Part shown: positions 45,001 through 53,294 of the stretch, in pieces
How the letters are laid out: every line of letters begins with the position of its first letter
Position numbering within the stretch: the stretch's first letter is position 1
Source: Sphaerospermopsis kisseleviana NIES-73
GTDB taxonomy: Bacteria; Cyanobacteriota; Cyanobacteriia; Cyanobacteriales; Nostocaceae
NCBI RefSeq assembly: GCF_002368075.1
Contig: NZ_AP018314.1
Location: forward strand, 2,751,857-2,815,856
Direction: 5' to 3'
DNA: 64,000 nt
Translations under genes and position numbers: made by a program
The notes under the pieces: model-generated
The model's database searches: none
Seen by the model: the letters and a program-made list of their open reading frames with translations, nothing else
Told to the model about the DNA's origin: nothing

Positions 45001-46063
45001 ATTTTTCTCCTATATATATACCTAAAGAGTGAGCAATTTGGACTAAATCACATTTAGGATCAACAAGAGCAGGACTTTGATCTAAAGCATCTTGGATAGG
45101 GACAGCGACAACATTTCCATTTTGCCAAGCTAACATTTGATCATATTTTTCTTGGGCAATTAAATCAATGGCATTTTTACCAAAAACTGTAGCTATTAGA
45201 CGGTCTAAAGCTGAAGGAATACCACCCCTTTGAATATGTCCTAAAACAGAAACTCGCGTATCTATTAAATTGCTGCTACAGTTAGAAATTTGATCAGCGA
45301 TATATTGACCACGACCACATTTAGCTACAGAACAACTAGCAGGATTATCCAAATCTTCTAAACTAGAATTAGCACCTTCAGCAACGACAATGATGGCAAA
45401 TTTACGCCGCCAGCGATCGCGCAATTCCTGTAAATGCTCACAAATACCCTTCACAGTATAAGGAACTTCAGGAATTAAAATCACATCTGCACCCCCAGCA
45501 ATCCCAGAATGTAAAGCTAAATGGCCAGCAGTACGTCCCATGACTTCCACAATCATTACTCTGTCGTGACTAGCCGCCGTAAATGTGAGACGATTAATAG
45601 CATCCACAACCGTATTTACTGCCGTATCAAAACCTATTGCACGTTCTGTTAAAGCTACATCATTATCAATAGTTTTGGGAATAGCAACTAAATTCCAATT
45701 ACCCATATTTGCTAATTCATGGATAATCTTTAAACTACCGTCACCACCCACAGCAATTAAAGCATCTAAACCCAAAGCTTCATAACTAGCTAAAATTGCC
45801 GGTGCAGCAGCTAAAGTATCCCCTTTATTAATACTACCTAAAATCGTTCCCCCCATATTAATTAAAGGATCAATACCACGTAGATCCCAACCATGTATAT
45901 TTAAGGGGACAGTTTGCCGTTCTAATAAACCTTGGGTGGCATAAGGAATACCGACAACTTCCCAATTAAATGTAAGAGTCGCATGACTAACAGCAGCACG
46001 AATCACACAATTTAAACCAGGACAGTCACCACCACTTGTAAGAATACCGATACGTTTTTTCAT
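44999..46063 (-). CDS. pfkA: 6-phosphofructokinase
   Basis: The protein has 354 residues. ILTSGGDCPGLN binds phosphoryl donor, and IAVGGDGSLKIIHEL and IPKTIDNDVALTERAIGFDTAVN follow. Gly at the GGDG position favours ATP, while Lys in PKTIDND is the feature shared with PPi-type enzymes; this G/K combination is known from group III actinobacterial PFKs, so donor choice needs a test. MGRTAGHLAL and GHIQRGG are also present. It catalyses the committed glycolytic step on fructose 6-phosphate. Confidence 0.94.
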   Translation of the reverse strand: MKKRIGILTSGGDCPGLNCVIRAAVSHATLTFNWEVVGIPYATQGLLERQTVPLNIHGWDLRGIDPLINMGGTILGSINKGDTLAAAPAILASYEALGLDALIAVGGDGSLKIIHELANMGNWNLVAIPKTIDNDVALTERAIGFDTAVNTVVDAINRLTFTAASHDRVMIVEVMGRTAGHLALHSGIAGGADVILIPEVPYTVKGICEHLQELRDRWRRKFAIIVVAEGANSSLEDLDNPASCSVAKCGRGQYIADQISNCSSNLIDTRVSVLGHIQRGGIPSALDRLIATVFGKNAIDLIAQEKYDQMLAWQNGNVVAVPIQDALDQSPALVDPKCDLVQIAHSLGIYIGEK

Positions 46064-46244
<181 letters not shown>

Positions 46245-47276
46245 TCACCTCATCTGCGTTGACATTCTTAGCTGTCTACCCGATTCTGGTTTGTAACTTT
46301 GCAAAGCTTTCATGTACTGAGCGCGTTCAAAGGCGCTAGGATCAGGGCAGTTAAGTTGACTCATGCTACCTTGCATCTGTTTAACAGATTCATATTCATG
46401 AGTTTCCATCCATTCCCGCAAATCCTTTTCCAAGGAACGAATATGATCAATACCATGCCGTAAAAGCACAGAACACAGCATCGTTGCATTAGCCCCCACC
46501 ATCAACATTTTGATCACATCATGGGCATTGTGAATACCGCTAGTGGCTGCTAGACTACCCTGAATATGACCATAAAGAATAGCTATCCAGCGTAGAGGTA
46601 AACGCATAGCTTGGGGTGTACTTAAAAGTACGTGAGGTTCAACATCCAAAGTTTCTAAATTAATATCTGGTTGATAGAACCGATTAAATAATACTAAACC
46701 ATCAGCCCCAGCCTCATCTAAACGTTTAGCCATATTGGCAGTATTAGTAAAATAAGGACTGAGTTTTACAGCTACAGGAATTGTGACTGCACTTTTCACA
46801 GATGTGAGAATATCAATATAATTCTGTTCAATTTCTGCGCTGGTTAAATCTGGGTCAGTGGGAACATAATAAATATTTAATTCTAATGCTGATGCTCCTG
46901 CTTCTTCCATCAGTTTACCATATTCAGTCCAACCACCCAAAGAAGAACCATTTAAACTAGCAATAATAGGAATGTCTACTTTTTCTTTGGCTTTTCTAAT
47001 ATGGTCTAAATATTCCTCTGGACCAACACGGAAATCTGTAGGTTCAGGAAAATAAGTTAAAGCTTCGGCAAAACTCTCCGTACCGTAAGTTAAATGATGA
47101 TGCAGTTCAAATTTTTCTAATGTTAATTGTTCTTCAAAAAGCGAGTGCATCACCACAGCACCAGCGCCAGCATCTTCCATTAATTTAATGTTATCAACTT
47201 CTTGGGAAAGGGGAGAAGCTGAAGGTACAAGAGGTGATTTTAATTCTAAACCGAGATATGTTGTAGTTAAGTTCAT
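46245..47276 (-). CDS. dihydroorotate dehydrogenase-like flavoprotein
   Basis: The protein has 343 residues with a TIM-barrel flavoenzyme pattern: LGLELKSPLVPSASPLSQ, IIASLNGSSLGGWTEYGKLMEEAGASALELN, VAVKLSPYFTN and ATSGIHNAHDVIKMLMVGANATMLCS (phosphate binding). It resembles the DHOD-like subgroup that often accompanies nifJ in cyanobacteria rather than PyrD itself. A role in electron transfer with NifJ is possible. It lies downstream of nifJ on the same strand, with an STRR array between. Confidence 0.88.
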   Translation of the reverse strand: MNLTTTYLGLELKSPLVPSASPLSQEVDNIKLMEDAGAGAVVMHSLFEEQLTLEKFELHHHLTYGTESFAEALTYFPEPTDFRVGPEEYLDHIRKAKEKVDIPIIASLNGSSLGGWTEYGKLMEEAGASALELNIYYVPTDPDLTSAEIEQNYIDILTSVKSAVTIPVAVKLSPYFTNTANMAKRLDEAGADGLVLFNRFYQPDINLETLDVEPHVLLSTPQAMRLPLRWIAILYGHIQGSLAATSGIHNAHDVIKMLMVGANATMLCSVLLRHGIDHIRSLEKDLREWMETHEYESVKQMQGSMSQLNCPDPSAFERAQYMKALQSYKPESGRQLRMSTQMR

Positions 47277-47280
47277 AATT

Positions 47281-47328
47281 TTGGTGATTGGTGATTGGTG
47301 ATTGGTGATTGGTGATTGGTGATTGGGT
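47281..47328 (+). repeat. STRR heptamer array (ttggtga)n
   Basis: Six copies between nifJ and the DHOD-like gene, followed by catcacccc units, a partial inverse. Confidence 0.88.
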
Positions 47329-47366
47329 GGTTAACTTCCCCCATCACCCCATCACCCCATCTTTAT

Positions 47367-50300
47367 CTAACGGTTAGAGGTGGTTACACCTTTGTGGTTA
47401 CTATTTGATTCTGGTTGTGGGTGAGGATTTTCAACAGGTTTATTTTCTGGTTCTTGATGTTGAGTTTCTTGTAACTTTCTGGCGGCTAAATATTGATACA
47501 TTTGCCAACGAGTATTAACATCTTCTTGGGCTTCTTGCAATAATTCTTTTGCCCTTTCTGGGTCAATTTTGGTTAACATCTTGAACCGATTTTCCATGTA
47601 CATGGAATTTTCAACTGGTATTCTAGGAGTACGAGAATCAAGTTGTAATGGGTTTTGTCCTTGTTCTGCACGATCTGGATTATAACGATACAATAACCAG
47701 CGTCCAGAGTCTACAGCAGCTTTTTGATTTTGCATTCCTGTAGCCATATTAATACCATGAGCTACACAATGACTGTAGGCAATAATTATTGATGGTCCAT
47801 CATAAGCTTCTGCTTCTAAGAAAGCTTTTAATGTGTGTTCATCTCTTGCACCCATAGCCACACTAGCAACATAAACATTACCATAGGTCATGGCTATTAA
47901 ACCCAAGTCTTTTTTAGCTGCGGGTTTACCACCGGCGGCAAATTTTGCGACTGCACCTTTAGGGGTAGATTTGGACATTTGACCGCCAGTGTTAGAATAA
48001 ACTTCTGTGTCTAATACCAGAATATTCACATTGCGACCACTAGCAATTACATGATCTAATCCACCGTAACCAATATCATACGCCCAACCATCACCACCAA
48101 TAATCCAAACACTCTTTTTAACCAAATAATCAGCTAAGGATTTTAGATTTTGGATTTGGGATTTTAGATTGGTTTCGGTTGCAGATTCCAAAAGTTGATC
48201 TAATCTTTGTTTGAGAATAGAAACCCGTTCTCGTTGTTCATAAATATCCGCTTCGTCTTTTTGTTCAGCGTTGAGGATATCTGTGACTAAAGATTCACCT
48301 ATTTGGGGTGCAAGTTGTTGGAGTAAATAAGCTGCTATTTCCGCTTGTTTATCAATAGAAACGCGGAAACCTAAACCAAATTCGGCGTTATCTTCAAATA
48401 AACTATTAGACCAAGCTGGACCTCTACCTTCTGCATTTGTTGTCCAAGGTGTGGTAGGTAAGTTACCGCCATAGATGGATGAACAACCGGTAGCATTAGC
48501 CACGATCATGCGATCGCCAAATAGTTGAGTTACTAACTTAATATACGGTGTTTCTCCACATCCTCCACAAGCACCAGAGAACTCAAATAACGGTTCTTGC
48601 ATTTGTTGTTGATTAATTCTATTCAACTTCAAATTGCGGCGGTCTGGATTGGGTAAATTTAAGAAGAAATCCCAGTTTTCCCGTTCTGGTTCTCTTAATG
48701 GTCTTTGTTCTGCCATATTAATGGCTTTTTTCTTAGGTTCGGCTTTATTTTTCGCTGGACATACATCTACACATAAAGCACAACCTGTACAATCTTCTGC
48801 TGCTACTTGAATGGTAAATTTTAAATCATGCCAATCATGTTCTTTTGCATTTGCACTCTTGAAGGTTGTAGGGGCATTTTCTAATTGTTCAGGTTCATAA
48901 ACTTTACTGCGGATAACGCTGTGTGGACATACCATTACACATTTACCACATTGAATACAAACGTTGGGGTCCCAAACAGGAATTTCTTGGGCAATATTGC
49001 GTTTTTCCCATTTTGATGTTCCTGTGGGATATGAACCATCACAAGGTAATGCACTCACTGGTAAATCATCACCTTCACGGGCAATTATTTTCCCTAAAAC
49101 ATCACGCACAAATACAGGTGCATAATCGGGTATTGGTGATTGGGGACTGGTGATTGGTGATTGGGTAGTTTTTTCTTTGGTGGTGATTTCATACAAGTTA
49201 TCCAAGGTTTTATCAACTGCTTGGATGTTCATTTGGACGATTTCTTCACCTTTTTTACCGTAGGTTTTACGGATGGATTTTTTAATTTGTGATATGGCTT
49301 CTTCTCTGGGTAAAACACCGGAAACAGCAAAGAAACAAGTTTGCATTACTGTGTTAATATGTCCGCCCATTCCCGCTTCCCGTGCGACTTTGTAGGCGTT
49401 AATCACATACAATTTGAGATTTTTGTTAATGATCTCTGCTTGCATGGAAGCAGGTAATTTATCCCAAACTTCATCTTTGTCATAAGGTGAATTAAGCAGG
49501 AATGTACCACCAGGAACGATATCTTTCAACATGGGGAATTTTTCTATAAACTCCCATTGATGACAAGCGACGAAATTAGCTTTAGTGATTAAATAGGTAG
49601 AGCGAATTTGTTGAGGTCCAAACCGCAAATGGGAAACTGTAACAGAACCAGATTTTTTAGAGTCATAAACAAAGTAACCTTGGGCATAATTATCAGTTTC
49701 TTCACCAATAATTTTGATGGAATTTTTGTTTGCCCCGACTGTACCATCTGCACCTAAACCATAGAATATTGCCCTCACTATGCTATCAGGTTCAATGTTA
49801 AATTCGGGGTCATATTCTAGGCTAGTATGGGTGACATCATCGTTAATCCCAACTGTAAAATGATTCTTTGGTGTTTCCACAGTCAAATTATCAAATACAG
49901 CTTTTACCATTGCGGGTGTAAATTCTTTAGAAGATAACCCATAACGCCCACCAAGAATCAATTTTAGATTTTGGATTTTGGATTTTGGATTTGCTTCTTG
50001 AATTGCAGTCACAACATCTGTATAAAGAGGTTCACCTGTTGCACCTGGTTCTTTTGTCCGATCTAAAACTGCAATACTTTGGGTGGTTTTTGGTAAAGCA
50101 TCAATAAATCTTTGGGTGTCAAAAGGGCGATATAATCTAACTTTGATTACACCAACTTTTTCCCCTTGTTTGTTAAGATAATCTACAGTTTCGTGGACTG
50201 TTTCACAACCAGAACCCATAAGGATAATAATTCTTTCCGCTTGGGGATCTCCATGATATTCAAATAGTTTATATTCTCGCCCTGTAATTTCGGCGAATTG

Positions 50301-51047
50301 ATCCATTACCTTTTGAGTGATATCTGGGCAAGCTAAATAAAATGGGTTCACTGTTTCCCGTGCTTGAAAGTAAACATCGGGATTTTGGGCTGTTCCTCTT
50401 AATACTGGATTATCAGGAGTTAATGCCCGTGAACGATGGGCTATAACTAATTCTATGGGGATGATTTTTTGTAAATCTTCTGTTGTTAATGTTTCTACTT
50501 TATCTACTTCGTGGGAGGTGCGAAAACCATCAAAAAAGTGTAAGAAAGGAATGCGAGATTCTAAACTTGCACGGGTGGAAATAACGGCAAAATCTTGAGC
50601 TTCTTGCACAGATGCAGCGCATAACATGGCAAAACCAGAACTTCTAGTAGCCATGACATCACTATGATCACCGAAAATTGATAATGCTTGGGCTGCGAGC
50701 GATCGCGCTGCAATATGAAATACTGTAGGTGTCAGTTCACCAGCAATTTTGTACATATTCGGGATCATTAACATTAATCCCTGAGATGCGGTAAATGTGG
50801 TAGTCAGTGAACCGGTTTGTAATGCACCATGTACCGCACCAGCAACCCCCCCTTCACTTTGCAACTGTACCACTGTGGGAACAGTTCCCCAAATATTCGG
50901 TTTATGTTCACTCATCCAAGCATCAGACCATTCTGCCATCGGTGAAGATGGTGTAATGGGATAAATAGCAATAACTTCATTGAGTGGATAGGCTACTCTG
51001 GCAACCGCTTCATTACCGTCTATGGTGGCATACGTTCTGGTTTTCAT
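47367..51047 (-). CDS. nifJ: pyruvate:ferredoxin/flavodoxin oxidoreductase
   Basis: From the ATG of MKTRTYATIDGNEAV the protein has 1226 residues. Domain order is the single-chain PFOR: pyruvate-binding domain (PITPSSPMAEWSD), gamma domain (MGGHINTVMQTCFF), two 4Fe-4S clusters (CIQCGKCVMVCPHSV and CTGCALCVDVCPAKN), and the TPP domain with CGGCGETPYIKL and GGDGWAYDIGYGGLDHV. It oxidises pyruvate to acetyl-CoA, passing electrons to ferredoxin or flavodoxin for nitrogenase or fermentation. Three STRR-derived in-frame insertions are noted separately. The start chosen drops nine residues of a longer frame lacking a Shine-Dalgarno. Confidence 0.95.
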   Translation of the reverse strand: MKTRTYATIDGNEAVARVAYPLNEVIAIYPITPSSPMAEWSDAWMSEHKPNIWGTVPTVVQLQSEGGVAGAVHGALQTGSLTTTFTASQGLMLMIPNMYKIAGELTPTVFHIAARSLAAQALSIFGDHSDVMATRSSGFAMLCAASVQEAQDFAVISTRASLESRIPFLHFFDGFRTSHEVDKVETLTTEDLQKIIPIELVIAHRSRALTPDNPVLRGTAQNPDVYFQARETVNPFYLACPDITQKVMDQFAEITGREYKLFEYHGDPQAERIIILMGSGCETVHETVDYLNKQGEKVGVIKVRLYRPFDTQRFIDALPKTTQSIAVLDRTKEPGATGEPLYTDVVTAIQEANPKSKIQNLKLILGGRYGLSSKEFTPAMVKAVFDNLTVETPKNHFTVGINDDVTHTSLEYDPEFNIEPDSIVRAIFYGLGADGTVGANKNSIKIIGEETDNYAQGYFVYDSKKSGSVTVSHLRFGPQQIRSTYLITKANFVACHQWEFIEKFPMLKDIVPGGTFLLNSPYDKDEVWDKLPASMQAEIINKNLKLYVINAYKVAREAGMGGHINTVMQTCFFAVSGVLPREEAISQIKKSIRKTYGKKGEEIVQMNIQAVDKTLDNLYEITTKEKTTQSPITSPQSPIPDYAPVFVRDVLGKIIAREGDDLPVSALPCDGSYPTGTSKWEKRNIAQEIPVWDPNVCIQCGKCVMVCPHSVIRSKVYEPEQLENAPTTFKSANAKEHDWHDLKFTIQVAAEDCTGCALCVDVCPAKNKAEPKKKAINMAEQRPLREPERENWDFFLNLPNPDRRNLKLNRINQQQMQEPLFEFSGACGGCGETPYIKLVTQLFGDRMIVANATGCSSIYGGNLPTTPWTTNAEGRGPAWSNSLFEDNAEFGLGFRVSIDKQAEIAAYLLQQLAPQIGESLVTDILNAEQKDEADIYEQRERVSILKQRLDQLLESATETNLKSQIQNLKSLADYLVKKSVWIIGGDGWAYDIGYGGLDHVIASGRNVNILVLDTEVYSNTGGQMSKSTPKGAVAKFAAGGKPAAKKDLGLIAMTYGNVYVASVAMGARDEHTLKAFLEAEAYDGPSIIIAYSHCVAHGINMATGMQNQKAAVDSGRWLLYRYNPDRAEQGQNPLQLDSRTPRIPVENSMYMENRFKMLTKIDPERAKELLQEAQEDVNTRWQMYQYLAARKLQETQHQEPENKPVENPHPQPESNSNHKGVTTSNR
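48137..48171 (-). repeat. STRR insertion in nifJ, site 1
   Basis: Imperfect ttttaga/ttttgga heptamers encode LKSQIQNLKS in a linker before the TPP-binding domain. Reading frame is kept. Confidence 0.8.
49131..49166 (-). repeat. STRR insertion in nifJ, site 2
   Basis: ttggtga/ttgggga heptamers encode TQSPITSPQSPIPD between the gamma domain and the 4Fe-4S domain. The same unit forms the intergenic array at 47281. Confidence 0.85.
49959..49993 (-). repeat. STRR insertion in nifJ, site 3
   Basis: ttttgga heptamers encode NPKSKIQNLKL before the conserved GGRYGLSSKEF block. The peptide pattern PKSKIQN is what this STRR family yields in frame. Confidence 0.85.
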
Positions 51048-51666
51048 ATTAATTAACCTTTGATAATTTCTCAACTCTGGGTAATTCGTAAAAGGGAATA
51101 AGTTGTGGAAATAAATTGTACCCAGTAAGCAGTACCCAGTACCCAGTAACCAGTCCCCATTACCTAGTTTCCAGTATCCTGGTGTCTACCTTGAAACTAA
51201 ACTGAAAATTTGAGGAACTTGTGAGGAAAACTCATATTTGAGGGTTTAACAAAACTATATACAGCAGGAGTCAGGAGTAAAACTAGCTTGGTGTATAGGT
51301 TTCAATTTAGATTCTGTACCTCATTGATCTGCAATCTGCTGTAAATCTCCTTGAGGACGCAGAGTGTCAACTACCCTCACAACTTCCTCAAATTCTAGCT
51401 GTAAGTTAAGAGTAGATTAATGACTAGATGTAAACATTCAGCTATCAGTAATCAGTAATCAGCCAATAGCAGCAATAACAAAGATTCAGAAATTTTAATT
51501 TCAGGAATGTTATCTGCATCTGTTTCTTTTCAATCTTTGTATTTAAATATTTTAGGTACAGAAGTAAACCGATGTAAACCGATGGCTGAATGATTATGAC
51601 TAGATAGCAGTTAATATTTGTACAATAAGGGTCTAGGAAATTCCTACATTAAATTTTCATACCTAG
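51048..51666. other. gene-free region upstream of nifJ
   Basis: It has acccagt/agtaccc STRR units (51119-51175), an atcagtaatcagtaatcagc repeat (about 51442-51462) also seen near 22022, and single-copy AT-rich sequence. It must hold the nifJ promoter; none was located. Confidence 0.5.
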
Positions 51667-52119
51667 TTGGAGATAGAGTTGGCATCAAAAATATTATTAT
51701 TTCCACCAAAAACTATGATTGACAATGTGCTGCCAATTAATATTGTCAGAAAGATTAATCAGGATTTAGCAATAAGTGGACAAATTACACCAGATCAACT
51801 ACAACAACTGGCTGATGATGGTTATAAGTCTGTGCTAAATCTATGTTTTTCAGATGAACCAAGCTTCTGGCAACATGAACAGGAAAAAAGTCAACTTTTA
51901 GGATTATCCTATATTAATCTGCCTACCAAAATTGCAAATCTCACACATCCAGCAGCAAACCATATTTTTCAAGTTATTAGGGAACTCCCTAAACCACTGT
52001 TGATACATTGTGATAATTCCAAACGTTCAGCAGCTATAGTATTATTATATATTTCTACTAAACAGGGAATTGCCTTTGAGCAGGTGTGGCAAAAAACTAT
52101 TAATTTAGACCTGCTATAG
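51667..52119 (+). CDS. DUF442/beta-lactamase-hydrolase-like phosphatase-type protein
   Basis: Up to 150 residues. VRKINQDLAISGQITPDQLQQLADDGYKSVLNL is the N-terminal signature of the DUF442/BLH family, which has a dual-specificity phosphatase-like fold. The active loop reads LLIHCDNSKRSAA; family members usually have HCRSGTRS, so Cys and Arg are kept but the Gly is Ser-Lys. The start is uncertain: TTG at 51667, TTG at 51679 (better spacing from ggag) or ATG at 51715 (MIDNVLPIN). Substrate unknown. Confidence 0.7.
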   Translation: MEIELASKILLFPPKTMIDNVLPINIVRKINQDLAISGQITPDQLQQLADDGYKSVLNLCFSDEPSFWQHEQEKSQLLGLSYINLPTKIANLTHPAANHIFQVIRELPKPLLIHCDNSKRSAAIVLLYISTKQGIAFEQVWQKTINLDLL

Positions 52120-52401
52120 TTAGTTAGCCTAACATAAAATTATTATTAACAAAAATTTTTTATAACAGGAGTCAGGAGTAAAACCCTTTTATGTAATAGT
52201 TTTATGATTAATGGATGTCCTAAATACTCTGTCTACGGCTGTATTAACAAAATTACACAAACAATTCATAAGCACAAGACAGTAAAGAACAGGAAACAGA
52301 GATAGAATCAAGTCAAAAATCAAAAGTCAAAAGTCAAAATTAATAACTTCTGCTTCCTGCCTCCTGCCTCAAGAGGGCAACCACAGGGGGTTTGCACCTA
52401 C

Positions 52402-52695
52402 TTAGTTATTGTTGAAAGTTTGAGATGAAGTTCCCTGATGATCATTATTGACAGATTGCAATTTCTGTTTAGTTGTAGATGTTGATGTTGTGACAACTTG
52501 GCTATTTTCTTTCATGATTCTGCTATAAGTTCGCTGGGGTATATAATGCAGTGGATTATAGCCAATAAAACGCAAAATCAACACACAAGCCCAGGAATAT
52601 CTCCCATCCGCAATCGCTTCAATAATCTGATTTAATTCGTCAGGAGTAATAACATTCTCAAAGGTAGCTGGAGAAGAAGAAACTCGGTAATTCAT
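52402..52695 (-). CDS. HetP-family heterocyst commitment protein
   Basis: The protein has 97 residues. TPDELNQIIEAIADGRYSWACVLILRFIGYNPLHYIPQRTYSRIMKEN matches the conserved HetP domain; the C-terminus is a Ser/Thr/Gln-rich tail. HetP and its paralogues (in Anabaena, Asl1930, Alr2902 and Alr3234) control commitment to heterocyst fate downstream of HetR. I cannot say which paralogue this is. It supports a heterocyst-forming host or a recent descendant. Confidence 0.85.
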   Translation of the reverse strand: MNYRVSSSPATFENVITPDELNQIIEAIADGRYSWACVLILRFIGYNPLHYIPQRTYSRIMKENSQVVTTSTSTTKQKLQSVNNDHQGTSSQTFNNN

Positions 52696-53294
52696 GACTA
52701 GCCCTGATAAAATTTGTAGTTTTTGGTTTACATTAGCTGCGGTCTCAAGTGGTCTGTTGCCTATGCTTAAATAATTAAGGTTATCAAAAGTTATTTATGT
52801 TAATACCTCAGTCAATTGTGTGATTAGAAAAAATAGGAAACACAAACAATCTCTGATATGCAGAATACTCTTTTTTTTCGGTCATTTTAGCCAAGTTGGC
52901 AATTTTTATATAAAGAAATTATAATGGATGGCATTTTTTGTATCTTGTTTAAATGCCTATTTAAATAGTGTCACACAAAGGGTTTACAAAAGTGCAATTA
53001 GCAGCTATTGAATCAAATAACGTTTTTTGCTAGTTAGCTAAAAGGTGACTATGGTCTGATTTAAGGTTATTATTCTCCTGGGTTTTGGATAACTAATACT
53101 CAGAAATCTAACTAAATATATTGTTCTCTATCTCAGGAATTACTTTATGGTTTCACTCTTGAGTTAGACGCGATAATTTTGACAATTTATTTATAATCGC
53201 AGAGAAAACGCACCTTACCCAACCCATCTTTTAAAACGATGGTTTTTAAGGTGAGAAAAATGAGGTTGTGGGTGTTATATTTGGGTAATTCCCT
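52696..53294. other. 599-bp gene-free region between divergent hetP-like and susA genes
   Basis: AT-rich, no STRR and no MITE recognised, so it may be a genuine double promoter. No specific binding site was assigned. Confidence 0.45.
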
